64,000 bases of DNA from Mycolicibacterium confluentis (GTDB lineage Bacteria > Actinomycetota > Actinomycetes > Mycobacteriales > Mycobacteriaceae): assembly GCF_010729895.1 (NCBI RefSeq), contig NZ_AP022612.1, forward strand, positions 4,092,001 through 4,156,000, read 5' to 3'. Below, in pieces: positions 16,165 through 25,320 of the stretch; position 1 is the first letter of the stretch; every line of letters begins with the position of its first letter. Both the position numbers and the translations under genes were made by a program. The notes below the pieces were generated by a model. That model ran no database searches. It was not told the origin of the DNA and was given only the letters and a program-made list of their open reading frames with translations.

Positions 16165-16247
16165 TGGCAGGTACAGGATTCGAACCTGTGTAGGCGTTAG
16201 CCGACGGATTTACAGTCCGCTCCCATTGGCCGCTCGGGCAACCTGCC
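16165..16247 (-). tRNA. tRNA-Tyr (anticodon GTA)
   Basis: An 83-base class II tRNA. The acceptor stem GGCAGGT pairs with ACCTGCC, followed by discriminator A. The anticodon loop CTGTAAA is flanked by GCGGA/TCCGT and gives anticodon GTA. A long variable arm and the T arm AGGTTCGAATCCT are present. CCA is not encoded. A hairpin terminator follows. It diverges from the YajQ gene. No integrase or duplicated tRNA end was seen, so it is not evidently used as an attachment site here. Confidence 0.93.
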
Positions 16248-16371
16248 GGGTCTCGCGCCTCGCTCGGGGAACCAGCCCCGCGTTTGGTGCGAGTAGCAGG
16301 GTACAACGAGGATGTACTGAATACGAAAACGGCACCACACAGCCACCACCGAGCAGAGGGGATGGAATCCA

Positions 16372-16863
16372 ATGGCGGATTCATCGTTCGACGTCGTGAG
16401 CAAGGTCGACCGCCAGGAGGTCGACAACGCGCTCAACCAGGCGGCCAAGGAGCTGTCCACCCGGTTCGACTTCCGCGGTACCGACACCACCATCGCCTGG
16501 AAGGGTGAGGAGTCCATCGAACTGGTCAGCTCGACCGAGGAGCGCCTCAAGGCCGCGGTCGACGTGTTCAAGGAGAAACTGGTCCGCCGCGACATCTCGA
16601 TGAAGGCCTTCGACGCCGGCGATCCGCAGGCCAGCGGCAAGACCTACCGGCTCACCGGCACCCTCAAGCAGGGCATCGACAGCGAGAACGCCAAGAAGAT
16701 CACCAAGATCATCCGTGACGAAGGCCCCAAAGGCGTCAAGGCGCAGATCCAGGGCGACGAGATCCGGGTGAGCTCCAAGAAGCGCGACGACCTGCAGGCC
16801 GTGATCTCCCTGCTGAAGGGCTCCGACCTTGACGTCGCGTTGCAGTTCGTCAACTACCGGTAG
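16372..16863 (+). CDS. YajQ-family nucleotide-binding protein (UPF0234)
   Basis: A 163-residue protein of the YajQ family, full length, with tandem ferredoxin-like folds. Family-typical segments are [15 protein letters not shown] at the N-terminus, [11 protein letters not shown], and the C-terminal [12 protein letters not shown] and ALQFVNYR. Some YajQ proteins bind cyclic di-GMP; binding here is untested. The start is the ATG giving MADSSFD. In M. tuberculosis the equivalent (Rv0566c, from memory) also lies beside the Rv0565c monooxygenase, as here. Confidence 0.92.
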   Translation: MADSSFDVVSKVDRQEVDNALNQAAKELSTRFDFRGTDTTIAWKGEESIELVSSTEERLKAAVDVFKEKLVRRDISMKAFDAGDPQASGKTYRLTGTLKQGIDSENAKKITKIIRDEGPKGVKAQIQGDEIRVSSKKRDDLQAVISLLKGSDLDVALQFVNYR

Positions 16864-16935
16864 GGCTACTGGCCCAACCGGTGGGTTGGTGCCTATCTTG
16901 GGAAGTGACGAACCCCACATCGCGATAGGGCAGGT

Positions 16936-18447
16936 ATGACGGCGATCGAGCACGACCCCACCACGGACACCGGCGACCGCGCAGAGGAGTTCGATGTCCT
17001 CATCGTGGGCGCGGGCATCTCCGGAATCGGAGCGGCCTACCGCATCTCCGAACGCAACCCGGGGATGTCCTACGCGATCCTCGAACGCCGCGAGCGCATC
17101 GGCGGGACGTGGGACCTGTTCCGCTACCCCGGGGTGCGGTCGGACAGTTCGATCTTCGGCCTGAGCCTGCCATACGAACCGTGGACCCGGCGCGAGGGCA
17201 TCGCCGACGGCGACCACATCCGCGAGTACCTCACCGACACCGCGCGCAAGCACGGAATCGACCGCCACATCCGGTTCGGTAACCGCGTCCACACCGCCGA
17301 ATGGGACTCGGACACCGACACCTGGACGCTGCGCGCGGACGAGGGCGGGGCCGAGAAGGTGTACCGGGCCCGCTTCGTGTTCTTCGGCAGCGGCTACTAC
17401 AACTACGACGAACCGCACTCCCCCGACTTCGCGGGCAGCGAGACGTTCGAGGGCCCGATCGTCAACCCGCAGCACTGGCCCGAGGACCTCGACTACGCGG
17501 GCAAGCGCGTCGTCGTGATCGGCAGTGGCGCCACTGCGGTGACGCTGGTGCCCGCACTGTCCCGCACCGCCGAGAAGGTGACGATGCTGCAGCGCTCACC
17601 GACTTACATCGCGCCGGGACCGCGCGTGCACCCACTGTTCGACGTGTTGCGGAAATACCTGCCCCGCAGGGTGTCCCATTCCCTCGCGCGCTGGTACTTC
17701 TCCACCGTCGAGTGGGTCACCTACATGCTGTGCCAGAAGTTCCCCACCATGATGAAGGGGTTCTTCCGGCGCCAGGCGCTCACGAACCTGCCCTCGGGCT
17801 ATCCCATCGACGTGCACTTCAAGCCGACGTACGACCCCTGGGATCAGCGCGCGTGCCTGGACGCCGACGCCGACCTGTTCGAGGCGATCTCGGCCGGTCG
17901 CGTCGAAATGGTGACCGACCGCGTCGACCGGTTCGACGCCACCGGAATCTGGCTGAAATCTGGGCAGCACCTGCCCGCCGACATCATCGTGACCGCGACC
18001 GGCCTGCAGTTGCAGGCCCTCGGCGGCGTCACAATCGTCGTTGACGGCACCGAGATCAAGCCTGCGGAACTGTTCGCCTACAAGGCGCACATGCTCGAGG
18101 GCATCCCCAACCTGGCCTGGTGCATCGGCTACACCAACGCCTCGTGGACCCTGCGCGCCGACATGACCGCGCAGCAGGTCGCAAAACTGTTGGAGTACAT
18201 GACCTCCCACGGGTACACCCACGCCTATCCGCACCGCGGCGACGAACCACTGCAGGAGAAGTTCGCCTGGGACCTCAAGGCCAACTACGTATTGCGCTCC
18301 CCGCACGCGCTGCCCAAATCCAGCACCAAGCGGCCGTGGGTCGTCCGGCAGAACTTCTTCGCCGATGCGATCGACCACCGTTTCGACCGCATCGAGGAGT
18401 CGATGATCTTCGGTCGCGCTCCTCACCGCAGCGCGCTGTCGGCCTGA
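16936..18447 (+). CDS. FAD-dependent Baeyer-Villiger-type monooxygenase
   Basis: A 503-residue flavoprotein of the EthA-like group. The FAD site is LIVGAGISGIGAAY (about 23-36), then ERIGGTWDLFRYPGVRSD, and the NADPH site is VVVIGSGATA (about 195-204). The BVMO fingerprint region reads FAGSETFEGPIVNPQHWPED, where an Asn stands at the position I expect to be His in EthA-type enzymes; another His follows three residues later. It would oxidise ketones or sulphides using NADPH and O2. It lies between YajQ and gpsA, as Rv0565c does in M. tuberculosis. Confidence 0.88.
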   Translation: MTAIEHDPTTDTGDRAEEFDVLIVGAGISGIGAAYRISERNPGMSYAILERRERIGGTWDLFRYPGVRSDSSIFGLSLPYEPWTRREGIADGDHIREYLTDTARKHGIDRHIRFGNRVHTAEWDSDTDTWTLRADEGGAEKVYRARFVFFGSGYYNYDEPHSPDFAGSETFEGPIVNPQHWPEDLDYAGKRVVVIGSGATAVTLVPALSRTAEKVTMLQRSPTYIAPGPRVHPLFDVLRKYLPRRVSHSLARWYFSTVEWVTYMLCQKFPTMMKGFFRRQALTNLPSGYPIDVHFKPTYDPWDQRACLDADADLFEAISAGRVEMVTDRVDRFDATGIWLKSGQHLPADIIVTATGLQLQALGGVTIVVDGTEIKPAELFAYKAHMLEGIPNLAWCIGYTNASWTLRADMTAQQVAKLLEYMTSHGYTHAYPHRGDEPLQEKFAWDLKANYVLRSPHALPKSSTKRPWVVRQNFFADAIDHRFDRIEESMIFGRAPHRSALSA

Positions 18448-18547
18448 CCCGCCGACAGCAGATTCCCAGCCGCAGCGCAGCGTCCTGCCGGGCCCGATCG
18501 CCATGCTGGTCATCAACTACGACCGAGCCGATCGAGGTGACTTCAGT

Positions 18548-18871
18548 ATGGACAGAACTGCAGGGTCCCGTAGAAGAAGACGGGCCGTGGGCGCGATGAC
18601 GGCGGCGGGCACACTGCTGCTCCTGGCGGGCACCGGCCTCGCCGAGGCCTCCAAGGCGTTGCCCGATGTGGACGGGTTGTCGTGGGGTGCAGCCAAGAAG
18701 GTGCTTGAGGACGACGGCTTCAGCCCCAGCGTGGCCTCAACAACCGGCGACCGCGAGAAATGGTCCGACTGCGAGGTGACCGACGTGCGGGAGGCCGCAC
18801 AGATGACGGGGTCCATGAACGACGTCACGGTGGCGTTGAACTGCGACATGCAACCGACCAGGAAGGGATGA
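18548..18871 (+). CDS. Secreted PASTA-like small protein
   Basis: A 107-residue protein with an Arg-rich start and a hydrophobic signal segment (about 15-33, ending near LAEA). A single PASTA-like domain follows: LPDVDGLSWGAAKKVLEDDG, then a TGDREKWSDCEVTD segment and VTVALNCD, with two Cys that could form a disulphide. PASTA modules bind peptidoglycan or muropeptides. The start is the ATG giving MDRTAGS; longer frames begin at 18503. It is inserted between the monooxygenase and gpsA. Confidence 0.66.
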   Translation: MDRTAGSRRRRRAVGAMTAAGTLLLLAGTGLAEASKALPDVDGLSWGAAKKVLEDDGFSPSVASTTGDREKWSDCEVTDVREAAQMTGSMNDVTVALNCDMQPTRKG

Positions 18872-18938
18872 CCAGCGCGACACACGAGTTCGGCTGATCT
18901 GCCGGTCAACCCCCGTCCTGACCAATACGCTGATCGCC

Positions 18939-19964
18939 ATGTCTTCAGCGCAACGCGAACCCAAGGTTGTCGTGCTGGGCGGCGGGTCGTGGGGAACCAC
19001 CGTGGCAGCCATCTGCGCCCGTCGAGTGCCCACGCTGCAGTGGGTGCGATCGGAGCAGACAGCCAAGGACATCAACTCCCATCACCGCAACAGCCAGTAC
19101 CTCGGCGACGCGGTCATACTGCCGGAATCGCTTCGGGCCACCAACGATTTCTCCGAGGCGGCCCACTGCGCGGACGTGATCGTGATGGGCGTGCCCTCGC
19201 ACGGCTTCCGCGCGGTGCTGTCCGAACTCGCCAAGGAACTGCGCCCGTGGGTGCCGGTGGTGTCCCTGGTCAAGGGTCTCGAGCAGGGCACCAACATGCG
19301 GATGAGCCAGATCGTGAACGAGGTGCTGCCGGGCCACCCCGCCGGGATTCTGGCCGGGCCCAACATCGCCCGTGAGGTCGCCGAGGGTTACGCGGCCGCG
19401 GCCGTGCTGGCCATGCCGGACCAGAGCCTGGCCGCCAACCTGGCGAACCTGTTCCGCACCAAGCGTTTTCGCACCTACACCACCGACGACGTGATCGGCG
19501 TCGAGATGGCGGGCGCGTTGAAGAACGTGTACGCCATCGCGGTCGGCATGGGGTATTCGCTGGGTATCGGCGAGAACACCCGCGCCATGGTGATGGCCCG
19601 CGCGGTGAGCGAGATGGCCAAGATGGGTGAGGCCGCGGGCGGTCACCGCGACACCTTCGCGGGCCTGGCGGGCATGGGCGACCTCATCGTCACCTGCACC
19701 TCACAGCGCAGCCGCAACCGCCACGTCGGCGAGCAACTCGGCCAGGGCAAGTCGATCGACGAGATCATCGCGGCCATGAACCAGGTCGCCGAGGGCGTCA
19801 AGGCCGCCAGCGTGATCATGGAGTTCGCCGAGCAGTACGGCCTGAACATGCCGATCGCGCGTGAGGTCGACGGCGTGATCAACCACGGGTCGACGGTCGA
19901 GCAGGCCTACCGCGGCCTGGTCGCGGAGAAGCCCGGCCACGAGGTGCACGGGTCGGGCTTCTAG
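18939..19964 (+). CDS. gpsA: Glycerol-3-phosphate dehydrogenase [NAD(P)+]
   Basis: A 341-residue cytosolic enzyme reducing dihydroxyacetone phosphate to sn-glycerol 3-phosphate for phospholipid synthesis. The dinucleotide motif VVLGGGSWGTTVA is at about 10-22. The substrate-site segment EMAGALKNVYAIAVGMGYSLG carries the catalytic Lys, and GLAGMGDLIVTCTSQRSRN is the family signature. Length is normal. It corresponds to gpdA1 (Rv0564c), which in M. tuberculosis adjoins htpX; here an entire mce operon separates the two. Confidence 0.95.
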   Translation: MSSAQREPKVVVLGGGSWGTTVAAICARRVPTLQWVRSEQTAKDINSHHRNSQYLGDAVILPESLRATNDFSEAAHCADVIVMGVPSHGFRAVLSELAKELRPWVPVVSLVKGLEQGTNMRMSQIVNEVLPGHPAGILAGPNIAREVAEGYAAAAVLAMPDQSLAANLANLFRTKRFRTYTTDDVIGVEMAGALKNVYAIAVGMGYSLGIGENTRAMVMARAVSEMAKMGEAAGGHRDTFAGLAGMGDLIVTCTSQRSRNRHVGEQLGQGKSIDEIIAAMNQVAEGVKAASVIMEFAEQYGLNMPIAREVDGVINHGSTVEQAYRGLVAEKPGHEVHGSGF

Positions 19965-19966
19965 CG

Positions 19967-20509
19967 TCAGTTGGCGTACGGGTTGGTTCCCTCGGGGCGG
20001 TAGAGCAGCGGGTTGACCTCGAGCAGGAAGCTGCCCGCGGGGCTCAGCACAAATCCGGTCTGGTCCTGGGAGTTGACGCAGATCGTGGTGGCGGCGCCGT
20101 CGTTGGTGCAGCTGACGGTCCGGAAGCTCATGCGGGTGTTCGGAGGAAGCTGCTTGACGTCGCCGAAGGCCCCGAAGATCGGCCGGTCCGACGACGTGAA
20201 CGCCGGGGCGCCCGCTGGGCCGGCACTGACCACGTTGGCCCCACCCGGCGCGGCCGGGATGGGCCCGCTGCAGCCGTAGGAGCCGTTGATGCGGTCGAAC
20301 GCACAGATCAGGCCGTCAGGAGTGCCGAACGCGTAGTAGCGGTCGCCCAGCACCGAGTACTCGACCGGACTCACCGGCGGGAACGAGTTGACGTTGGGAA
20401 TGGTGGGCGGGGCGGCCGGATCCGCAGCTGCCGTTGCGGGCAGGGCCAGCGCGCCCGCGGCCACTGCCGCGACCGCCGCGGTACGCACGATGCTCAACAC
20501 CTGGTTCAC
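19967..20509 (-). CDS. Secreted mycobacterial protein of unknown function
   Basis: A 180-residue exported protein. A Sec-type signal peptide (about 1-29, ending ATAAADP) is followed by a Pro-rich linker and a compact domain containing four Cys (LICAFDRINGSYGCSG, then VSCTNDG and TICVNS), probably two disulphides. The start is the GTG giving MNQVLSIV; a longer frame to 20569 has no signal-like start. It converges with gpsA with a 2-bp gap and is divergent from the first mce operon. I do not recognise a function. Confidence 0.72.
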   Translation of the reverse strand: MNQVLSIVRTAAVAAVAAGALALPATAAADPAAPPTIPNVNSFPPVSPVEYSVLGDRYYAFGTPDGLICAFDRINGSYGCSGPIPAAPGGANVVSAGPAGAPAFTSSDRPIFGAFGDVKQLPPNTRMSFRTVSCTNDGAATTICVNSQDQTGFVLSPAGSFLLEVNPLLYRPEGTNPYAN

Positions 20510-20925
20510 ACTAGGTGGTCGTCTTTCACCCTGCACAGCGTTACTCCGCCGGAACGCGCACAACGACACCGATGACGTGACATCATCACGCTACGGCCGA
20601 CGCCAGTCGCCGCCACGGGCGCCGAATGGGGCGATCAGCCCCACGGCCGCCAGAATCATTTCCCCTAGCTAAGTTAACGTTCGTGACAATTCTGACGCAC
20701 CGGTGAAGCTCCCTGGCTGTTCCCGGTTCGACGGCCCATAACCCGTCTTACGTGCGGTTTTGCTGCGGCCATGCGCCATCGGATCGCGGCGCATCATGTT
20801 TACGGGAATTCTGACGAAATCGGTGACACGGCCGCTGCCCGCCGCTACGGTGTCCAAGTTGGTAACACCGGTAGTCAGAAGCCTGGCTCGGATGAGGTGT
20901 CGATCCGGGGAATGGGGAGGATCAT
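20510..20925. promoter_or_regulatory. Intergenic control region before the first mce operon
   Basis: A gap of 416 bases between divergent genes with no convincing reading frame. It contains a direct repeat, AATTCTGACG followed within a few bases by CGGTGA, at 20688-20706 and 20807-20826 (centres about 120 bp apart). The sequence TAAGTTAACG (20670-20679) is a possible -10 region. GGGGAGG seven bases before the TTG start of the first YrbE gene is the ribosome site. The regulator is not identified and none is encoded beside this operon. Confidence 0.4.
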
Positions 20926-21795
20926 TTGGCTGCGCCGGTTGAGAAGGCGACTCCAAGCGGTGCCCCGCAGTCGGGCATCCGCGAGATCGAGGACTGGGGC
21001 GCCGGTTACGTCCGGCGACATCCGCTGGCCTCGCTGGCCACTGTCGGCGATCAGTTCGTCCTCGGTCTGCGCACCCTGCAGTACCTCTTCATCGACCTGG
21101 TGACCGGCCGCTTCCAATGGCGGGAGTTCATCAAGCAGGGCGCGTTCATGGCCGGCACGGCCGTGGTCCCGACAGTGCTGGTGGCACTGCCGATCGGCGT
21201 CACGCTCTCCATCCAGTTCGCTCTTCTTGCCGGTCAGGTCGGAGCCACCTCACTCGCCGGGGCGGCCAGTGGACTCGCGGTGATCCGGCAGGCCGCATCG
21301 TTGACGGCGGCGATCCTGATGGCCGCTGCCGTCGGGTCAGCCATCACCGCAGACCTCGGCTCTCGGAAGATGCGCGAGGAGACCGACGCCATGGAGGTCA
21401 TGGGTGTCTCGGTGATCCGGCGCCTGGTGGTGCCGCGCTTCGCCGCGGCCGTGATGATCGGCGTCGCGCTGACGGGCGTCGTGTGCTTCGTCGGCTTCCT
21501 GGCCAGCTACCTGTTCAACGTCTACTTCCAGAACGGCGCGCCCGGCAGTTTCGTGGCGACCTTCGCGTCGTTCGCGACCACCGGCGACATGGTCGTGGCA
21601 CTGATCAAGGCCGTGATCTTCGGCGCGATCGTGGCGGTGGTGTCCTGTCAGAAGGGGCTGTCCACGGTCGGTGGCCCGACGGGCGTCGCCAACTCCGTGA
21701 ACGCCGCGGTCGTCGAGTCCATCCTCATCCTGATGATCGTCAACGTCGCGATCAGCCAGCTGTACATCATGCTGTTCCCGCGAGTGGGGCTGTGA
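20926..21795 (+). CDS. yrbEA: YrbE/MlaE-family permease A of the first mce operon
   Basis: A 289-residue inner-membrane permease of the MlaE/YrbE family with about five to six helices. The cytosolic coupling-helix region reads DLGSRKMREETDAMEVMGVSVIRRLVVPR, the family's ATPase-contact motif. With the B subunit it forms the channel core of an Mce lipid importer. The start is a TTG with GGGAGG seven bases upstream. It is the first gene of a ten-gene operon. I cannot assign the mce family number from sequence alone. Confidence 0.92.
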   Translation: MAAPVEKATPSGAPQSGIREIEDWGAGYVRRHPLASLATVGDQFVLGLRTLQYLFIDLVTGRFQWREFIKQGAFMAGTAVVPTVLVALPIGVTLSIQFALLAGQVGATSLAGAASGLAVIRQAASLTAAILMAAAVGSAITADLGSRKMREETDAMEVMGVSVIRRLVVPRFAAAVMIGVALTGVVCFVGFLASYLFNVYFQNGAPGSFVATFASFATTGDMVVALIKAVIFGAIVAVVSCQKGLSTVGGPTGVANSVNAAVVESILILMIVNVAISQLYIMLFPRVGL

Positions 21796-21796
21796 C

Positions 21797-22654
21797 ATGA
21801 CGGCGTCCAGTTACACCCCCAAACTCCTCTCACCGTGGATTCGGCTCTACCGGCGGGCCACCGTTCCGATCATCCGCCTCGGCCACATGCTGGTGTTCTT
21901 CGTCCGCGCGATCGCCGCCATCCCCGTCTCGCTGCGCCACTACCGCAAGGAGTTCGTCCGACTGCTGTCCGACATCGCCTGGGGCAACGGGTCGTTGGTG
22001 GTCGGCGGCGGCACCGCGGGCGTGGCGGTGGTCCTGGGCATCACCGTCGGTGCGCTGGTCGGCATCGAGGGCTACAACTTCCTGGACCTGCTCGGCCTCG
22101 GCCCCGCGACCGGCATCATCTCCTCACTGGTCAACACGCGGGAACTGGCGCCCATCGCGGCGTCGCTGGCCTTCGCCACACAGGCCGGATGCAGGTTCAC
22201 CGCGCAACTGGGATCGATGCGCATCGCCGAGGAGATCGACGCCCTCGACGCCGTCGCGATCCGGCCCATCCCCTATCTCGTGACCACGAGGCTGATGGCG
22301 TCGGTGGTCGCGGTGATCCCGCTGTACGTGGCGTGCCTTGCCGTCAGCTACCTGACCACCCAACTGGTGGTGCGGTTGATCAGCGGCGGCGCGACGGGGT
22401 CCTACCTGCACTACTTCACCTTGATGCTGTCCGGTCAGGACATCGTCTACTCGCTGTGCAAGGCCATCATCTTCGTGTGGATCGCCTCGACGATCCAGTG
22501 CTACTACGGCTTCTACGCCGCGGGCGGGCCCGAGGGTGTCGGCGTGGCCGCGGGGCACGCGATGCGGGCCAGCATCACCGTCGTGATCATCGTCAACATG
22601 CTGCTGACCATGGCGTTGTGGTCGGTCGATGCGGGAGCGAGGTTTGGCGGTTAG
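21797..22654 (+). CDS. yrbEB: YrbE/MlaE-family permease B of the first mce operon
   Basis: A 285-residue partner permease. The coupling segment is GSMRIAEEIDALDAVAIRPI, preceded by NTRELAPIAASLAFATQAG, both characteristic of YrbE proteins that bind the shared MceG ATPase. Hydrophobic helices cover most of the chain. The gene starts one base after the A-subunit stop, and mceA begins immediately after its own stop, so translation is continuous. No ATPase gene is present in the window. Confidence 0.92.
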   Translation: MTASSYTPKLLSPWIRLYRRATVPIIRLGHMLVFFVRAIAAIPVSLRHYRKEFVRLLSDIAWGNGSLVVGGGTAGVAVVLGITVGALVGIEGYNFLDLLGLGPATGIISSLVNTRELAPIAASLAFATQAGCRFTAQLGSMRIAEEIDALDAVAIRPIPYLVTTRLMASVVAVIPLYVACLAVSYLTTQLVVRLISGGATGSYLHYFTLMLSGQDIVYSLCKAIIFVWIASTIQCYYGFYAAGGPEGVGVAAGHAMRASITVVIIVNMLLTMALWSVDAGARFGG

Positions 22655-24268
22655 ATGACGTCCAACTCCTGGGAACCCGACGGCCGGGGCGTCGCGGAAC
22701 GCCACCTGCTGCTGTGCGGTCTCGCGGTGCTCCTCGTAGCGACCGTGGTGTCGGTGACGCTCGTGGTGAAGGCCACCGGACGCCTGGACCCCCACGTCCG
22801 CGTCGTCGCCGCGCTGGTCAACGTCGGCGACGGACTGCCGCAGCGCTCCGACGTCAAGTACCACGGCGTCCTGGTCGGCATGGTGAACTCCGTAACGCCT
22901 GCCGCACACGGCAATCCGAACTATGTCGACATCGACCTCAAGCCCGAGTACGCCGGATCGATCCCGGAGACCGTCACGGCACGCGTGGTCCCCAGCAACG
23001 TCTTCGCGGTCTCGTCGGTCCAACTGGTGGACCGCGGTGCCGCACCGGCGATTCAGGCCGGCGCGCAGATCCCCGAGGACACCGAACTGCCGACGGTGCT
23101 GTTCCAGACCACGATCAGCAAGCTGCGCGACATCCTCGCCGCCACCGGACGTGGCCGCGAGGACAAGACCATCGGCCTTCTCGCCGCGATCAACGCCGCC
23201 ACCGAGGGTCGCCGCGGCGAACTGCTGACGTCCGGCGCACAACTGAACCGACTGGTCGACGAACTCGACTCCATTGTCGCTACCGAACCCGGACCCACCA
23301 CGGTCTCGGCCCTGACCGACGCGGCCCGCGGACTGCAGCACACCGCACCCGAACTCGTGGACGCCCTGCATCAGGCCGTGCAGCCCATGCGGACCGTGGT
23401 CGAACAGCAGGCGGAACTGACCGCGCTGATCAACGGCGGCCTGCACACCACGGGCACCACCCACACCGCGCTGAGCAACCACTCCGATCGGCTCGTGAAG
23501 ATCACCGGCGAATTGACCCCGGCCGTGGGCTCCATCGCGGAGATCGCGCATCACTTCCTGCCCGCCTTCGTCAAGCTCAACGGGCTGGCCGACAAGTACT
23601 TCAACGAGGTGTACGTTCCCGAACTCGGCATCGGCAACATGAGGGTCAACGTGTCGTTCACGCCGTCGTACGCCTACACCAGGGCCGACTGCCCGCGGTA
23701 CGGAGAACTGAAGGGCCCCAGCTGTTTCACGGCCCCGCTGGTCCCCGTCCGACCGCAGCTTCCCGACGTGGTGCTGCCGCAGAACTATCAGCCGCCCAAG
23801 GACCTCGCACCGCCGCCGGGAACGGTCCTGGGCGCAAACGGAAATCTGGTCGCGGTCGGACCGCCGTACATCAACCCGAATCCGAGCCTGGCCGACCCCA
23901 ACCCACCGCTACCGCCGGGCATGAACCCGTCGCCGCCGGTTCCGGGTACGGCGAATCCCGCGCTGATCCCCACCCAGCCCCCGCCGGTGCCCTTGTCGCC
24001 GCCGGCCCCGGTGGCACCCAAGCCGGGCAGCCCGCCGCCGGCAGCACCGGCCGCTCCCGCGGCACCCGCGGCACCGCCGGGATTCTCCGCCGAGAGCGCA
24101 TCATTCGGCGGCAACGTCGGCCCGGTCGGCAGTGAACAGGAGCGTCTTGCGCTCGGCGCCGTCACCGGTCAGCCCGTGAACTCGGCCACCCAACTGCTGC
24201 TCGGCCCGGTGGCGCGCGGAACCACCGTCACGCTGGGCAGCCAAGCAGGCGAAGGAGGTTCGCGATGA
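22655..24268 (+). CDS. mceA: MceA-position MCE protein with proline-rich C-terminus, first operon
   Basis: A 537-residue MCE protein: an N-terminal membrane helix (about 19-38), one MCE domain (about 45-125) and a helical tunnel segment. A two-Cys motif (DCPRYGELKGPSC, about 347-359) leads to a long Pro/Ala-rich tail (about 380-480). The last residues read LLLGPVARGTTVTLG, a motif shared with the MceA of the second operon. The MCE hexamer forms the lipid conduit across the cell envelope. The extended tail makes it longer than many MceA proteins. Confidence 0.9.
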   Translation: MTSNSWEPDGRGVAERHLLLCGLAVLLVATVVSVTLVVKATGRLDPHVRVVAALVNVGDGLPQRSDVKYHGVLVGMVNSVTPAAHGNPNYVDIDLKPEYAGSIPETVTARVVPSNVFAVSSVQLVDRGAAPAIQAGAQIPEDTELPTVLFQTTISKLRDILAATGRGREDKTIGLLAAINAATEGRRGELLTSGAQLNRLVDELDSIVATEPGPTTVSALTDAARGLQHTAPELVDALHQAVQPMRTVVEQQAELTALINGGLHTTGTTHTALSNHSDRLVKITGELTPAVGSIAEIAHHFLPAFVKLNGLADKYFNEVYVPELGIGNMRVNVSFTPSYAYTRADCPRYGELKGPSCFTAPLVPVRPQLPDVVLPQNYQPPKDLAPPPGTVLGANGNLVAVGPPYINPNPSLADPNPPLPPGMNPSPPVPGTANPALIPTQPPPVPLSPPAPVAPKPGSPPPAAPAAPAAPAAPPGFSAESASFGGNVGPVGSEQERLALGAVTGQPVNSATQLLLGPVARGTTVTLGSQAGEGGSR

Positions 24269-25320
24269 GGTACCGCGGAGCACTCGTCGGACTGTCGCTG
24301 TTCATGGTCGTGGCACTGACTCTGACCTGGCTGGTCTATGTGACCCTGCGCCGCGACGTCGCGGGGCACACCGTGCCGTACGCCGCGGTCATCTCGGACG
24401 TGTTCGGCCTGCGCGAGGGTGACGACGTCCGCATGGCCGGTGTGCGCGTCGGACGCGTCGAGAAGATCGAGTTGCAGGGCGACGTGGCCAAGGTGTCGTT
24501 CGTGGTGCAGAGCGATCAGCAGGTCCTCGGCACCACCGTGGCCTCGGTGATCTACCAGAACATCGTCGGGCAGCGTTATCTCGGCCTGTCCCTGGGCAAG
24601 CTCGGCGAACCCGGCCCACTGCCGCCGGGAAGCGTGATCCCCCTGGAGCGCACCGATCCGTCGTTCGACGTGGGAACGCTGCTCAACGGCTACGAACCGC
24701 TGTTCTCGGTGCTCAACCCGCGCGACGCCGACAACCTCACCAAGGGAGTGATCGAGTCGCTGCAGGGCGACAACGCGTCGATCGCCTCGTTGGTCGACCA
24801 GACCTCGAAACTCACGGACTCGTTCGCGGGCCGCGACGAGGAACTCGGCCAGGTCATCACCGACCTCAACTCCGTGGTCGGCAATCTGGCGCAGCACAAC
24901 GACACGCTTGACCAGGTGATCGGTGAAACCCGGTCCATGGTCAGCACATTCGAGGCCCGCCGACCCGAATTGGTGGCCTCGATGGGGTCGATCTCGTCGG
25001 TCGTGCGGCAGCTGTCGGCGATCTCCGACGAGGTGTACCCGCCGCTGCGAGAACTCGTGACGAGGGAACCCGGTTTCGCGCAGCACCTGGTCAGCATCGA
25101 ACCGCAGTTGGCCTACACCGGCGCGAACCTGCCACTGCTGCTCAAGGGATTCGCCCGGGTCACGGGAGAGGGCGCCTACATCAACGCCTACATCTGCGAC
25201 CTCAACCTCACCGGGTTCTTCCCCGGTCTCAACGACGTCGTGCCGATCATCGTCGACGCCGCGACCCCGGGTGGCAAGGCCCGATACACCCCGAGATGCA
25301 GGATCACCGAGAATGGCTGA
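24265..25320 (+). CDS. mceB: MceB-position MCE protein, first operon
   Basis: A 351-residue MCE protein with an N-terminal membrane helix (about 7-27), the MCE domain (VFGLREGDDVRMAGVRVGRVEKIEL, about 45-70) and a coiled helical tail. It ends in an apolar segment with two Cys (YICDLNL and PRCRITENG). The start overlaps the mceA stop by four bases, and the end overlaps mceC by eight. It is one of six non-identical subunits expected in the heterohexamer. Confidence 0.9.
   Translation: MRYRGALVGLSLFMVVALTLTWLVYVTLRRDVAGHTVPYAAVISDVFGLREGDDVRMAGVRVGRVEKIELQGDVAKVSFVVQSDQQVLGTTVASVIYQNIVGQRYLGLSLGKLGEPGPLPPGSVIPLERTDPSFDVGTLLNGYEPLFSVLNPRDADNLTKGVIESLQGDNASIASLVDQTSKLTDSFAGRDEELGQVITDLNSVVGNLAQHNDTLDQVIGETRSMVSTFEARRPELVASMGSISSVVRQLSAISDEVYPPLRELVTREPGFAQHLVSIEPQLAYTGANLPLLLKGFARVTGEGAYINAYICDLNLTGFFPGLNDVVPIIVDAATPGGKARYTPRCRITENG

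Noticed and set aside
16165..16247. tRNA-Tyr as integration site for the neighbouring accessory genes
   Set aside because: No integrase gene, no duplicated tRNA 3' end and no phage genes were seen on either side; both mce insertions are far from it.
21835..24135. Very long open frame (over 750 codons) overlapping the YrbE B and mceA genes on the same strand
   Set aside because: Arg/His/Gly-rich translation with no recognisable domain, typical of an out-of-frame reading of high-GC coding DNA; the true frames encode clear YrbE and MCE proteins.
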